From positions 50,544,026 to 50,608,025 of the forward strand of contig NC_132915.1 of NCBI RefSeq assembly GCF_047675955.1: a DNA stretch of 64,000 nt. The letters run 5' to 3'. The DNA is from Chlorocebus sabaeus. Lineage: Eukaryota > Chordata > Mammalia > Primates > Cercopithecidae. Below are positions 23,190 to 35,689 of this stretch, piece after piece; within the stretch, counting starts at the first letter, position 1, and every line of letters begins with the position of its first letter. Below the pieces are notes generated by a model. It did not search any database, was not told the DNA's origin, and saw nothing but the letters and a program-made list of their open reading frames with translations. The translations under genes were made by a program, and so were the position numbers.

Positions 23190-25120
23190 TTACTCAATAA
23201 ATCAATGCCAAGTTTGATTTTGCAACCTCAAGTGAAGTTCAGTTCATTCATTCCATTCACACTGTATGAAACACTTGATATGTGACTGTTTTCAGGATAG
23301 AAAAGTGAATAAAGGAAACACAGCTTCAGCCCTCTTGAAACTTTTTGCCGAGAGAGAAAGAAAATTATTAATCAACCAATTAATTTCAACTGTATCATAA
23401 ACTGACACCATAGGCAAAAGTAAAGTGGTTTTTATCACCAGAAACTGGAGGATTTTAAGCCTTGAAAATTGGATGCACAGTTCTGGAATTTACAGAGTGC
23501 ATGGCTAGAGATGTTCATTTGGGAGCTGAGCTATACCTTTTTCCTGAAAGCCCGAGGATGGATGAGGTCTGGCAGAAATTGTGTAGCGAATCAGAAGACC
23601 AAAACCTGAATCTTGAGGACCTTTACATCTTAATGTAGTGAACAGAGTGAGGAACCTGAAAAGGGCATTTCAATGAAATGATAGGAGGACATCCAGGAGC
23701 AAAATAGGAGGACAACCAGGAGAAAATTGTGATAAGAGGGTGTTTAAGGGAAGAAACGTGTTTAAAACATGACATTTTACATTTAGGAAAAGAAAGGGCT
23801 GGTTTGCCAGAATTAACTTGGCAAAATCCAGATTGGAATATATTAACTAGAGTAAATAGGAGGAGCGGTTGGAGACAAAGTGGATGGAAACTTCTTTTAG
23901 AAGTTTATCTGTGAATGGAAGAAGAGAAAGAAGGTAGTACCTGGAGAAAAATGTGTGTTTGTATTATTGGATATAATTTTATAACCTTTCTAAAAACTAG
24001 GATTGACTTCAGGGAATGGATATAGTGGCACAAAGCATATAAAATTAATACTTTATTTAATTGGGTATATTGTCTAACTGCTTATTTAATAAGCTAAAAT
24101 TTCAAGAATAATTGTTTAACAGTTTTTGAGTACTGGGGGCTACAGTGTTTTTCCATTTGCTTCACTTGCCGTTCTTAATTCTATTTAGGTTTCATTTTAT
24201 GGCATTAATTGTACTTTTTATTATTCTTATGAATTATGGTTTTATATGCCACTCTTAAAAGTATATATAAACCTTTTATGCAGATGTTAGCTATATTCCC
24301 TATGATGCACTTTTGTCAATTTTGTTTACACATAACTGTTATTTTCCTTTACATTTCTCCTATTGCCAGACAATTGAGACCATGCAAAACTTAAGGAAAA
24401 TGAGTTTGAAATCCTACTTCTTTCCATCAAACAAATGGGCTCTCTTTATTAATGTGGATAAATAAAATCCAGATGCTCTTCAGAGAGGGTGTAGATGACT
24501 GCACAGAGAGCTCATTTATCACATTTTTCGTACACCAGGGATGCTAGTTCTGTAAAAATACTGAAACCTGAGTAAGACTAGACAAGGATGGCCATCACAG
24601 TAAAGGCCATCTCTGACCAGATGGGGATACTTGTAGGGAAGTATATTCAGCTGCCATGCAGATAATGTCTGCAAACCACCACATTGTGAGTTTATTGATT
24701 CACTGGTTTCCTATTCTTTACTACCTAGTCATAAAACCCACTCATACTTTGGTAGCATTTTATAATTTTCTCTCTTAGCAGAGATGATATGAGGAGTGAT
24801 CTGCAGATCAGAATTGGTAAGTGATGTCTTTAAGACATCCATTTAATGAATGGTGAGGGGCAGAGATAGGATTCATAGCTGGTTCTGCCTATATGTTCAG
24901 TGTTCTTTTCTCTGTGTTTAATGTATCTAAGTTAGACTTTGTTGTTTGTCATGAATGCAGAATTGATGAGAGCACTCAATACTAAGAAGGCATTAAAAGA
25001 AAACATTGTTTTTCTTTTCTTTCATCAGTGTTAAGAAAGAACAGGGAAAGAAAAAAATGTTGATTATGTGCTATCTATAAAATACGTATGTGCCATCTAT
25101 AAAACAAATAATATGTTACA
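23190..25120. other. Intergenic, no gene seen
   Basis: No coding or RNA gene recognised. A near-tandem pair of about 23 bp (ATAGGAGGACATCCAGGAG and ATAGGAGGACAACCAGGAG) lies at 23681-23726. The remainder is AT-rich without recognised repeats. Confidence 0.5.
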
Positions 25121-25265
25121 TGATTTAATCCACCTGTTACAGTGTGGATAGTAATACTATTAAGCTTACTTTATCAATGAAGAAAGCAGGACGCTGAGAG
25201 AAGAGGTGACCCACGTAGAGTGCACAAGTGATTGGCAGAGATAGGATTTGAGTCTAGGTGTGCTG
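25121..25265 (+). mobile_element. MIR-like fragment
   Basis: Follows the MIR phrase order: TTACTTTATCAATGAAGAAA, GCTGAGAGAAGAGGTGACCC, then GGCAGAGATAGGATTTGAGT. Old and diverged. Confidence 0.6.
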
Positions 25266-25945
25266 ATGGAAAACTTCATGTACTCAGTGGATATCATGTT
25301 TCCCCAAGATTGTGGGCTATCAGGATAGGTTAGGTTCTTTCTTTCTCTTCTTTCTTTCTCTTCTTCACAAGTTACCCTGGTGGAGACCCAAACTCACAGC
25401 GTCTGCCTTACTCACTCTGTGCTTCACTCATTTCCTCATTATTGCCTTATCTTCCTACAGCATCTGTCTAGGTCACAGATAGACCTCCCGTCACCTGCAT
25501 AAGTGCGGTGAAGAACTTGGGTACCCCAAGAATTCTGAGGGGTTGAGTAACATATAAATCTTCAGTTAAGAGACAGGGCCTGACTAGGACTTACAAGTTT
25601 AGCACCAACCATGTCCAGAGTGCCTAGTGGGCCTCACTGGAGAAAAGGATTACTCATGAAATCCTCTTGGTCTGTTGTCTCCTGTCCTTTGTGAAATGGT
25701 GAAGAAAATAATAGACCCCAATCTGTTCTCAGCTCAAATCTTCTCCTTTTTAGTGGTGGCTTTTGGGCAAGTCTTTTTCCCTCAGAGGTTGATGCCTGCT
25801 CACAGGGTCTGAGCCGTAAGTAGGAGGAAGTCAAAGGGTATGTGCAGAACAATCTACAAAGTGCTGTGTGGTGGTTAGTGGTTATTTCTCTAAACACATC
25901 TAATTGTATTGATTCAGACTGTTGATCAAGCTTGCCATGATATTT
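25266..25945. other. Intergenic, nothing coding
   Basis: A TTTC/TCTT pyrimidine run (25334-25367) is the only structure noted. A 136-residue minus-strand open frame (25634-26044) overlaps the MIR to the right and shows no known domain. Confidence 0.5.
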
Positions 25946-26145
25946 TAGACAGCACAGTTTAGTGACTAAAGGGTTTGACTCTAGAGCCAGAGTTCCTGGT
26001 TTGGATTCTAGCTCAGCTATTTGATAGCAATATGACCATGGCAAGTACCATGAACATTATGCTCCCTAGTTTCCTCATCTGTAATATGGGAAGAATAATA
26101 GTATTGATCTCATAGGATTATTGTAACAATCAGATCAATAAATAC
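25946..26145 (+). mobile_element. MIR, nearly full length
   Basis: Clear MIR order: AGTTTAGTGACTAAAGGGTT, GACTCTAGAGCCAGAGTTCC, ATTCTAGCTCAGC, ATATGACCATGGCAAGTACC, TTTCCTCATCTGTAATATGG, GAATAATAGTATTGATCTCA. One of the best preserved old SINEs here. Confidence 0.8.
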
Positions 26146-26482
26146 ACATGAAATGGATGAAACCATATCGAGCAAAAATAATCATGCTGTTAGAAGTGAT
26201 AATGTCTACTCGCAGGGCAGAGGCAGAAGGGTTGGTCTTTCTTAGGTACTGACTGGCACAGAGCACTAGAGAGGCTTCTAAGTCCTGAGTAAATTGTTTC
26301 TGACATGCTGCTACTTTCACATATATTCAGTGTGTGAGGAACCATGTCACTGTGTGTGTAAGACATGTATACTTTCATTCTGTGTGTTATGCTTTCAAAA
26401 ATGAGTTGCTTTTTAAAATATAATTGTGCTACAAAAAGTTCCTGGGATATCTTAAGATTTTCAAAGACTAGTGGGATCCAAG

Positions 26483-26625
26483 CCTCTCTCTCTCTGTCTC
26501 TCTCTCTCTCTCTATATATATATGTATATACATACACACTATCTAAATAGCTATTATTAACCTGATATCTAATCTATATTTACTTATCTATATCTATGTT
26601 TATCTATATCTATCTATGCGAACAT
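26483..26625. repeat. Compound microsatellite (CT, TA, TATC)
   Basis: A CT/TCTG run (26483-26512) passes into TATA repeats (to about 26530). After a short gap there are TATC/TATCTA repeats (about 26565-26620). Likely length-polymorphic. Confidence 0.85.
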
Positions 26626-27444
26626 ATCAGATCAAAGTTTTTCAGGGGCTCGCCATTGCTTTCCATGTTGGCTTTATACAAGAGAGAAATTTGTCCCCAG
26701 GGTCACCTGAGATGGGATGGGGAAGTGGCTGATGAAATGATATTGAAGGGCTGTCCTGTTTGAGTGTGCTGAACTCCCTTCATCAGCCAATTCATAACCC
26801 TGAATCACAGTGTTTGGGATTTTACTCTGAAGACCTCTCTCACACTCAGATAAATTATTTGTGACCTTTAGTTAGAAGTCCTAGGCTCTGTTCTCTCCCC
26901 TGACCTGCCTACCCTGTTCTCTAAGACTAATGATGTTCTCATCTTTTCCCAGTACTCTCATTCCTGGTGTATCTCTTTTCCGATATTTAATTCAGAATAA
27001 TGGAAAGTGATATTCGGGCGCTTTTCTTTACCATGCCTAATTGATGTCTCTGCTTTCTACGAACAGTGGTAGTTATGGATTCCACTGAATTCAGGAACAT
27101 GACAGAAAGAAGATAGCAATTCCATACAAAAATAGAAAAGAGAGAACTAATTCTCCAGGTCTCACTTATATGCAGGAGAAAACAGCTACACTTCTCCATC
27201 ATCTCAAGAATGCTGCTGTCTCAGCAACTGGGCACAGAGAATGTACACTTTAGTTTGGAGCCCCAGTCCAGCATTCCAGAGCTATGGAACAGTCACAAAG
27301 GGTTATTGAGCACGGTGGAGGGTGGACAGGACAAGAAGAGGAAGGTGAGCCCACAGCCTCTTCCTCCTCAGATTCTGCACCACCTTTATGGTCAGAGTAG
27401 ATCGCTCAGTTCTTATCTGGGACAGTTTTCCCATGGACAGGGTG
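26626..27444. other. Intergenic, no gene seen
   Basis: Open frames at 26987-27202 (minus) and 27210-27455 (plus) have no recognisable domain or start context. No repeat recognised. Confidence 0.45.
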
Positions 27445-27685
27445 GTGGTGGATGAAACTGCTCCACCTCAAATCATCAGGCATTAGATTCTCATAAGGAG
27501 CACACAACTTAGATCCCTCGCATGCACAGTTCACAATAGGGTTAATGCCCCTGTGAGAATCTCAAGCCACTGCAGAGCTCAGCAGGTACGGCTAGCTCAC
27601 CTACCATTCATCTCCTGGTGTGCAGCCTGATTCCTAACAGACCACAGACTGGTACTGGTTCATGACCCGGGGATTGGAGACCCCT
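27445..27685. mobile_element. hAT-type DNA transposon fragment (Zaphod-like)
   Basis: Phrases ACTGCTCCACCTCAAATCAT, ATTAGATTCTCATAAGGAGC, CCTAACAGACCACAGACTGG and GGGGATTGGAGACCCCT match a common hAT family end in primate genomes. The class is from memory; the subfamily is uncertain. Confidence 0.55.
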
Positions 27686-28075
27686 TGTCCTAGAGAATTC
27701 CCCAATGTTTTCTTTTAGTAGTTTCATAATTTGAGGTCTTATATTTAAGCTGTTTTGATTTTTGTATATGGTGAGAGATAGGGATCTAGGTTTATTCTTC
27801 TGCACATGGATATCCAGTTTTCCCAGCACCATTTATTGAAGAGACTGTCTTTCCTCCAATGTATATTCTTGGCATCTTTATTGAAAATGAGTTCACTGTA
27901 GATGTATGGATTATTTCTGTTCTGTCATTCTATGTTTCTGTTTTTATTCCAGTACCATGCTGTTTTGGTTACTATAGTTCTGTAGTATAATTTGAAGTCA
28001 GGTAATGTGATTCCTCCAGTTTTGTTCTTTTTGATCAAGATGGCTTTGGCTGTTCTGGGTCTCTACTTTTGGACA
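27686..28075 (-). mobile_element. L1 fragment (ORF2 region), minus orientation
   Basis: Carries standard L1 ORF2 phrases in reverse complement: TTTTGATTTTTGTATATGGT, CCAGCACCATTTATTGAAGA, ACCATGCTGTTTTGGTTACT, TCAAGATGGCTTTGGCTGTT. About 390 bp, no tail. It directly abuts the hAT fragment. Confidence 0.85.
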
Positions 28076-28780
28076 CAATGACTAGTTCGGTAAAAAGTAT
28101 GTTTCTTGAAGTTTTAAAATCCAATGTTTCTCACAAGGGGTTCACATAGGGATTTCAGCTTTTCTTTATATTTTACTTAAAAACTACAAATGTTATGTAT
28201 CTCAAAAAGCTTTACCTTTTGTAGGCATATAATCTAGGTCCCAAGAGATCACAGATAAAAAACATTATTAAATGAATTATTGAGTGCTAGACATGTATTG
28301 AGTGAAGATGCTGTCCTCTCCATCCTTATCCTGCTCGTATCACAACCAACTGCACGTGAGTGCTTCTGCATTTGAATTCCTCTGGGCTTCAGAACTTCCA
28401 CCACTGGAAAGTATAGCAGATTCCATGAACAACTAGAGGATTAGTTAAGTATAGTTTATAATGAATTCTAGCTAGAGTGACTCCCAAACCTTTGTATTTA
28501 CCAAGCATTTATACTTCCCAAAAAGAATGTTACTGCATCATCTTGTCATTTAGCTTAGAATCCTCTGCATTTTGCAGTCTAGATTTCTCCATATATGCAG
28601 CATTCTTTTTCCCCCAGATGTTGTTATAGCAGCTTTGATTTCATTCAACCACTTGACATGAGTAACAGAAACATTTGCAGAAAAAAATTAGTTTGGGTCA
28701 TATTCCTTAAAATGTAGTTTTTGCCATGTGGGGAGGTTATTTGGGTTTTAAAAGTCTCTATATGGTCTCTATACACAGTT
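28076..28780. other. Intergenic, nothing recognised
   Basis: No gene or clear repeat seen. Confidence 0.45.
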
Positions 28781-29075
28781 TCTTTCTTTCTTTATTTTTT
28801 TTTTAAGAGATGGGGTCTCTGTCACCTAGGCTAGAGTGCTTTGGAGTGATCATAGCTCACTGCAACCCCCAACTCCTGGGCTCAAGGGTTCCTCCTGCCT
28901 CAGCCTTCCAAGCAACTAGGACTACAGGTACAGCCACCATGCCCAGCTACTTTTATTTTATTTTAGAGATGGGGTCTTGCCCTGTCACTCAGGCTGGTTT
29001 TGAAATCCTGACCTCAAATGATTCCTTGGCTTCCCAAAGTGCTGGGATTACAGACATGAATCATCTTTCCTAGCC
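28781..29075 (-). mobile_element. Alu, old
   Basis: Minus-strand Alu with a TTTC/T-rich tail, AAGAGATGGGGTCTCTGTCA, both monomers, ending near TTTCCTAGCC. Diverged (J-like). Confidence 0.85.
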
Positions 29076-29724
29076 AACATTTTGTTATTAATTTGTCTTT
29101 AGATTGTTGCCTAAACCACTGGCTATCTTATGTTTTAAAGTCATTTGTGTGTATATCAATCCTAATCCCAAGAACCACAACATTTTTATTCTTTCCTCAG
29201 CACCTCCTCACCTCTCAAGTTAGAGACCACATCTTTAATCTGACTCTCTGGCTTAATGTGCACACAGCCACCTATTTTCCAATTTAACCCTCCCTAACTC
29301 ACTCTAAATGTGCTGGCAGGAGTCTGCTCATCACAATTTAGAAATCTTGGCACATCTTTATTGGAATGCGATTGCTTTTGTCCTTCAAACAGTCAATTGG
29401 CCAAGACAACAGAGTTTTGCTGTGATTGAAGTAGGTTGTCAGCAGTGATCTCCTCTTTTTTTGATCTGGTACTAACATGTCAATATTTTCATAGCCTCCA
29501 GATGATAGGAGCAAAAATGTATGTTCAGTGTGTGTGCATGTGGGCAGGGTTTGGGTAAATTATCCTTTCCAAAATTTTTACGTTGAATAGCAAAAAAAAA
29601 AAATTATTTTTACAAATATGGAGTATATCTATGTTGAATTCAATTCATTAAATTGCTGAATACTTTTTATGCTTTAAGTTTTTAAGCTGGCCACAGGGGA
29701 TATTATGATGATTTTGCTTCCATC
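29076..29724. other. Intergenic, nothing recognised
   Basis: No gene seen. The right end carries the first copy of the L1 target-site duplication (29725-29736). Confidence 0.5.
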
Positions 29725-29916
29725 AGATTACATTGTTTTCATCGGTTTCAAATAACTTCTTGATTTCTGCCTTAATTTATTTATTTACCCAGGAGTCTTT
29801 CGGGAGCAGGTGGTTTAATTTCCATGTAATTGTGTGGGTTTGAGTTAGTTTCTTAATCTTGAGTTCTAATTTGATTCCACTGTGGTCTGAGAGACTGTTA
29901 TGATTTCAGTTTTTTT

Positions 29917-30290
29917 TCATTTGCTGAGGAGTGTTTTGCTTCCAATTTTGTGGTCAGTTTTAGAGGCAGTGCCACGTGGCACTGAGAAGAATGTATATTC
30001 TGTTGATTTGGGGTGGAGAGTTATGTAGACATCTATCAGGACCACCTGATCCAGAACTGAGTTCAAGTGCTGAGTATCTTTGTTAATTGTCTGTCTCGAT
30101 GATCTGTCTAATATTGACAGTGGGCTGTTAAAGTCTCCCACTATTACTGTATGGGAGTCTAAGTCTCCGTGTAGGTCTCTAAAAACTAGTTTTATTAATC
30201 TGGGTGCTCCTGTATTGGGTGCATGTATATTTAAAATTCTTAGTTCCTCTTGTCGAGTTGATCCCTTTACCATTAAGTAATGCCCTTCTT

Positions 30291-30323
<33 letters not shown>

Positions 30324-30582
30324 TCTTTGTTGGTTTAAAGTCTGTTTTGTCAGAAACTAGGATTGCAACCCCTGCTTTCTTCTGTTTTCCATTTTCTTGG
30401 TAAATTTTCCTCCATCCCTTTATTTTGAGCCTTGTCTTTGCAGGTGAGATGGGTCTCTTGAATAGCACACTGATAGGTCTTGACTGTATCCAGTTTGCCA
30501 GTCTGTATCTTTTAATTGGGGCATCTAGTCCATTTACATTTAAGTTTACTATTTTTATGTGTGAATTGGATCCTACCATCAT
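29917..30582 (-). pseudogene. L1 ORF2 endonuclease-domain remnant (open 221 codons)
   Basis: The longest surviving L1 frame. It starts near the ORF2 beginning (MVGSNSHIKIVNLNVNGLDA) and keeps KKAGVAILVSDKTDF, ILNIHAPNTGAP and the VGDFNSPLS stretch of the apurinic-type endonuclease fold. A poly-lysine run (about 30297-30320) replaces a short basic patch through A-tract growth. The glutamate-containing QETHL segment has been lost. Nonfunctional remnant within the inverted part of the L1. Confidence 0.85.
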
Positions 30583-31684
30583 GGTGCTAACTGATTATTA
30601 TGCAGATTAGTTGATGCAGTTTCTTCATAGTGTCCTTGGTCTTTGTACTTCAGTATGTTTTTGTTGTGGCTGGTAACATTTTTTCCTTTCCATATTTAGT
30701 GTTTCCTTCAGGAGCTCTTGCAAGACAGGCCTGGTGGTTATGAATTCCCTCAACATTTGCTTGTCTGAAAAAGATTTTACTTCTCTTTCACTTATGAGCT
30801 TAGTTTGGCCAGATATGAAATTCTGGGTTGGAAATTCTTTTCTTTAGGAATGTTGAATATTGGCCCCCCTCTCTTCTGGCCTATAGGGTTTCTGCTGAGA
30901 GGTCGACTGTTAGTCTGATGAGCTTCCCTTTGTAGGTCACCTGGCCTTTCTCTGTGGCTGCCTTTAACATTTTTTCCTTCATTTCAACCTTGGAGAAACT
31001 GATAGTTATGTGTCTTTGAAACCAATGAGAACAAAGACAACATCCCAGAATCTCTGGAATGCAGCTAAAGCAGTGGTTAGAGGGAAATTTATAGCACTAA
31101 ATGTGCACATTAGAAAGCTGGAAAGATCTCAAATCGACATTCTAACATCACAACTAAAAGATCTAGAGAAGCAGTAGCAAACAAATCCAAAAGCTAGCAG
31201 AAGACAAGAAACAACTAAAATCAGAGGAAACTAAAGGATATAGAGACACAACAAAACCTTCAAAAATCAATGAATCTAGGAGCTGGGTTTTTGAAAAAAT
31301 TTAATAAAATAGACCACTAGCTAGACTAACAAAAGAAAAGAGAGGAGAATCAAATAGACACAATAAAAAATGATAAAGGGGATATCACCACTGACCCCAC
31401 AGAAATTCAAACAACCATCAGAGAATTCTATAAACACCTCTATGCATATAAACTAAAATATCTAGAAGTAACGGATACGTTTCTGGACACATACACCCTC
31501 CCAAGACTAAACCAGAAAGAAGTAGAATCCCTGAATAGACCAATAACATGTTCTGAAGTGGAGGCAGTAATAAATAGCCTATCAACTGAAAAGAAAGCCT
31601 ATTACCAGATGGATTTACAGCTAAATTCTACTAGAAGTACAAACAGGAGCTGGTACCATTCCTTCTGAAACTATTCCAAAAAAG

Positions 31685-31870
31685 TAGACCTTCATGTTAA
31701 AAACTCTTAATAAACTATGTATTCATGGAACATATCTCAAAATAATCAGAACCATTTCTGACAAACCCAAAGCTAACATCATACTGAATGGGCAAAAGCT
31801 GGAAGCATTCTCTTTGAAAACCAGCATAAGACAAGGATGCCCTCTCTCACCACTCCAAATTCCAAAAAAG
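31685..31870 (+). repeat. Second copy of an ORF2 reverse-transcriptase segment inside the L1
   Basis: 31689-31856 repeats 32245-32413 of the same L1 (MLKTL-LC--GTYLKI-R-ISDKPKANIILN), about 556 bp upstream of its proper place. The extra copy is flanked by ATTCCAAAAAAG on both sides (31673-31684 and 31859-31870), a 12-bp duplication of L1 sequence at the point of entry. There is no A tail. Just downstream, a 19-bp motif (ATAGTTTCAGAAGGAATGG) occurs twice (31877-31895 and 31906-31924). Confidence 0.85.
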
Positions 31871-33305
31871 AAAAAGATAGTTTCAGAAGGAATGGCACTT
31901 TGGAATAGTTTCAGAAGGAATGGTACCAGCTCCCTAACTCATTTTATGAGGCCAGCATTATCTCGATACGAAAACCTGGCAGAGACACAACAAAAGAAAA
32001 CTTCAGACCAATATCCCTGATGAACATCGATGAGAAGATCCTCAGTAAAATACTGGCAAACTAAATCCAGCAGCACATAAAAAAGCTTATCCACCATGAT
32101 CAAGTCAGCTTCATCCCTGGGATGCAATGCTGGTTCAACATATGCAAATCAATAAATGTAATCCATCATGTAAACATAACTGATGACAAAAACCACATGA
32201 TTATCTCAATAGATGCAGAAAAGGCCTTTTATAGAATTCAACATCCCTTCATGTTAAAAACTCTCGATGAACTGTGTATTGATGGAACATATCTCAAAAT
32301 AGTAAGAGCCATTTCTGACAAACCCAAAGCTAATATCATACTGAATGCGCTAAAGCTGGAAGCATTCCCTTTGAAAATCAGCATAAGAAAAGAATGCCCT
32401 CTCTCATCACTCCTATTCAGCATAGTATTGAAAGTTCTGGCCAGGGCAAGTAGGCAAGATAAATAAATGGTATTTAAATAGGAAGAGAGGAAGTGAAACT
32501 GACTGTTTGAAGATGACATAATCCTATATTGTCTCAGCCCAAAAGCTCCTTAAGCTGATAAGCAACTTCAGCAAAGTCTTAGGATACAAAATCGATGTGC
32601 AAAAATTACAAGCATTCATATACATTAAAAGTAGACAAGCAGAGAGCAAATCATGAATGAACTCCCATTCACAATCACTACAAAGAGATTAAAATACCTA
32701 GGAATACAGCTAGCAAGTGATGTGGAGGACCTCTTCAAGGAGAACCACAAACCACTGGTCAAGGAAATAAGAGGGGACACAAACAAATGGAAAAACATTC
32801 CATGCTCATGGTAGGAAGAATCAATATCATGAAAATGGCCATACTGCTCAAAGTAAAATTTATAGATTCAATGCTGTTCCCATTGAACTACCATTGACAT
32901 TCTTCACAGAATTAGAAAAAAAACTACCTTAAAATTTATATGGAACCAAAAAGAACCCAGACAGCCAAGACAATCCTACGCAAAAAGGAAAAAGCTAGAG
33001 GCATCATGCTACGTGACTTCAAACTGTACTGCAAGGCTACAGTAACCAAAACAGCATGATACTTGTACCAAAAAATGACACAAAGACCAATGGAACAGAA
33101 TAGAGATCTCGAAATAAGACTAGACATCTACAACCATTTGATCTTCAACAAGCCTGACAAAAACAATCGGGAGAGGATTTCCTCTTCAAGAAATGAGAGA
33201 ACTGGCTAGCCATATGAGAAAACTGAAAACTGGACCCTTCCTTACACCTTATCCAAAAACTAACTTAAGATGGATTAAAGAGTTAAATGTAAAACCCAAA
33301 ACTAT

Positions 33306-33555
33306 AAAAACCCTAGATGCTGGGGAGGATGTGGAGAAATAGGAATGCTTTTACACTGTTGGTGGGAGTATAAATTAGTTCAACTGCTGTGGAAGACAGT
33401 GTGGTGATTCCTCAAAGATCTAAAATCAGAAGTACCATTTGATACAGCAATCCCATTACTGGGTATATACCCAAAGGATTATAAATCATATACATATGTT
33501 TATTGCAGCACTATTTACAATAGCGAAAACTTAAAAAAAAAAAAAAAACCCTAGA
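33306..33555 (+). mobile_element. Short L1 fragment with A tail nested in the L1
   Basis: 33318 to about 33525 is a copy of the ORF2 region found again at about 34010-34240 (GCTTTTACACTGTTGGTGGG, then TATATACCCAAAGGA). It ends in a run of about 16 A and is flanked by AAAAACCCTAGA at 33306-33317 and 33544-33555. The host L1 reads on across this site once the insert is ignored. This is a retrotransposed, 5'- and 3'-truncated L1 transcript. Confidence 0.88.
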
Positions 33556-34669
33556 AGAAAATCTAGGCAATACCATTCAGTACATAGGCATGGGAAAAGA
33601 TTTCATGGCAAAAACATCTAAAGCAATTGCAACCAAAGCAAAAATTGACATATGGGACCTAAGTAAACTAAAGAGCATCTGCACAGCAAAAGAAACTGTC
33701 ATTCGAGTAAACAGACAACCTATGTAATGGGAGAAATTTTTTGCAATCTGTCAATCTGACAAAGGTCTAATACCCAGAATCCACAAGGGACTTAAACCAA
33801 TTTCAAAGGAAAAAAAAAAAAAAAAAAAAAAGGGCAAAGGATATGAACAGACACATCTCCCAGAAGTCATTTATATGGCCAAAAAACACATGAAAATCTA
33901 AAAGCTCAACATCACTAATCATTAGAGAAATACAAATTAAAACCATAATGAGATACCATCTCACCCCAGTCAGAATGGCAACATTAAAAAGTCAAGAAAT
34001 AACAGATGCTGGTGAAGCTGTGGAGAAATGGGAATGCTTTTACACTGTTGGTGGGAATGTAAATTCATTCAATCGTTGTGGAAAACAGTGTGGTGATTCC
34101 TCAAGGATCTAGAACCAGAAGTTCCATTTGACCCAGCAATCTCATTACTGGATATATACCCAAAGGAATATAAGTTATTCTGTTATAAAGATACATGCAT
34201 GTGTATGTTTTTTGCAGCACTGTTCACAATAGCAAATACATAGAATCAACTCAAATGCCCATCAATTATAGATTGGATAAAGACATGTGGTACATATACA
34301 CTATGTAGCCATGAAAAGGAATGAGATCATTTTTGGGGGACATGGATGGAACTGGAAGCCATTATGCTCAGCAAACTAACAGGAACAGAACATTAAACAT
34401 CACATTTTCTCACTCATATATGGGAGCTGAACAATGAGAAGACATGGACACAGGAAGGGGAACAACATTGGAAGGCATGGGGAGGGAGAGCATCAGGATA
34501 AATAGCTAATGCATGTGACACTTAATACCTAGGTTATGGGTTGATAGGTCCAGCAAACCACCATGGCACACGTTTACTTATGTGACAAACCTGCACGTTC
34601 TGCACATGTATCTGAGAACCTAAAATAAAATAAAATAAAATATAGAAAGGAAAAGTAAGATTACATTGT

Positions 34670-35689
34670 AGCACCTACTAAATGTCCCTAGATCAGTCAG
34701 TGCATTTCTACTGAACTTCATGGTTTGTTATTCTCTGTCTCAAGGTAAAAATTTAAGGCAGTGAGGTCCAGCAATGCTGCTAGATGAAATTAGTCTGCTT
34801 TTCTTTACTGGTTTTAGAGTTTAAACAATTCATACATTCTGTTTTTATTTTAGTATTTTTCTGGTCAAATGCTGTATGGCTGCTTCTGAATTACTTTCTA
34901 TTTTATCTTCAGGTAAATAACAACATAGAGAAGTACAAATGGAAACATAAAGAGCTCATATCATTATTTTCTATCATTTTCAACACATCCTTTTATTCTT
35001 TCTTCAAATTAATGTTTTTATAAATTGTCATTGCATTTGGATATGTTGAAGAAAAGAGAAAACAAATGCAAATCTGAATATGGTAAACATGAAAGAAGGA
35101 AAGTGACTCCCCAGGCCAAAAAATTGTAATAGGAGTTTTTCTCTCATTTTTCCCTTTCCACCTACTCTAATATCGTTTCTGCTTGTAAATTCTACCAAGT
35201 CAACTTTACTAAGGTCACCAATTCCATCTGTTTTTCTACTGTGGTAGATGATTTCAACCCATAGAGCAGTTTACTGACAGTCATGATAGTATTAACCAAA
35301 ATAACATTATCATTATAATTTATCATTATAAATAATTTGATATGTCATAATTTAAAATAAATATTAAATATACTAGTATGATTTTTCAATACATCAAATC
35401 CATGAAATCTATCTATAGACCTACATATTTCTAAAAATGGCAAGCTATGCAGATAAAAATTAATTCATCTCCTTTTCCAGATCCTACTTTACTTCTCTCC
35501 TTAATTTCATGATGAGGCAGGATAGGTAGTTAGGGAAGTAACCATGTCATCAGGATGTCACAACCTTGGTGACCATACCATCAACACAATAAGCTTCAGC
35601 ATTAATATTGTAATTGAACTCATTCAAGCAAGGCTGTAGTTCCCCTGTAGAGATCATGCACATTTTGATTTTACCTGTCCTCAGAGTGA
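34670..35689. other. Intergenic, AT-rich
   Basis: No gene. The stretch 35120-35290 weakly resembles 36110-36290 (shared TTCTACCAA-TCAACTT and ACTAAG-(T/C)CACCAAT), on either side of a possible LTR. Confidence 0.4.

Larger units (their letters stand above)
29725..34669 (+). mobile_element. L1 insertion with inverted 5' part and 12-bp target-site duplication
   Basis: One insertion of about 4.9 kb bounded by AGATTACATTGT at 29725-29736 and 34658-34669. The left part (29737 to about 31012) is inverted: on the minus strand it holds the end of ORF1, the inter-ORF region and the ORF2 endonuclease domain. The right part (about 31013-34657) is in plus orientation. It starts at the ORF2 codons for FETNENK, exactly where the inverted part stops (FETDEN, about 29737-29755), and runs through reverse transcriptase and 3' end to an AAAATA-repeat tail. 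This is the signature of twin priming. Two secondary insertions of L1 ORF2 sequence lie within it (31685-31870 and 33318-33555), and A-tracts have expanded (about 30297-30320 and 33811-33831). All frames are broken, so it cannot move. Confidence 0.93.
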
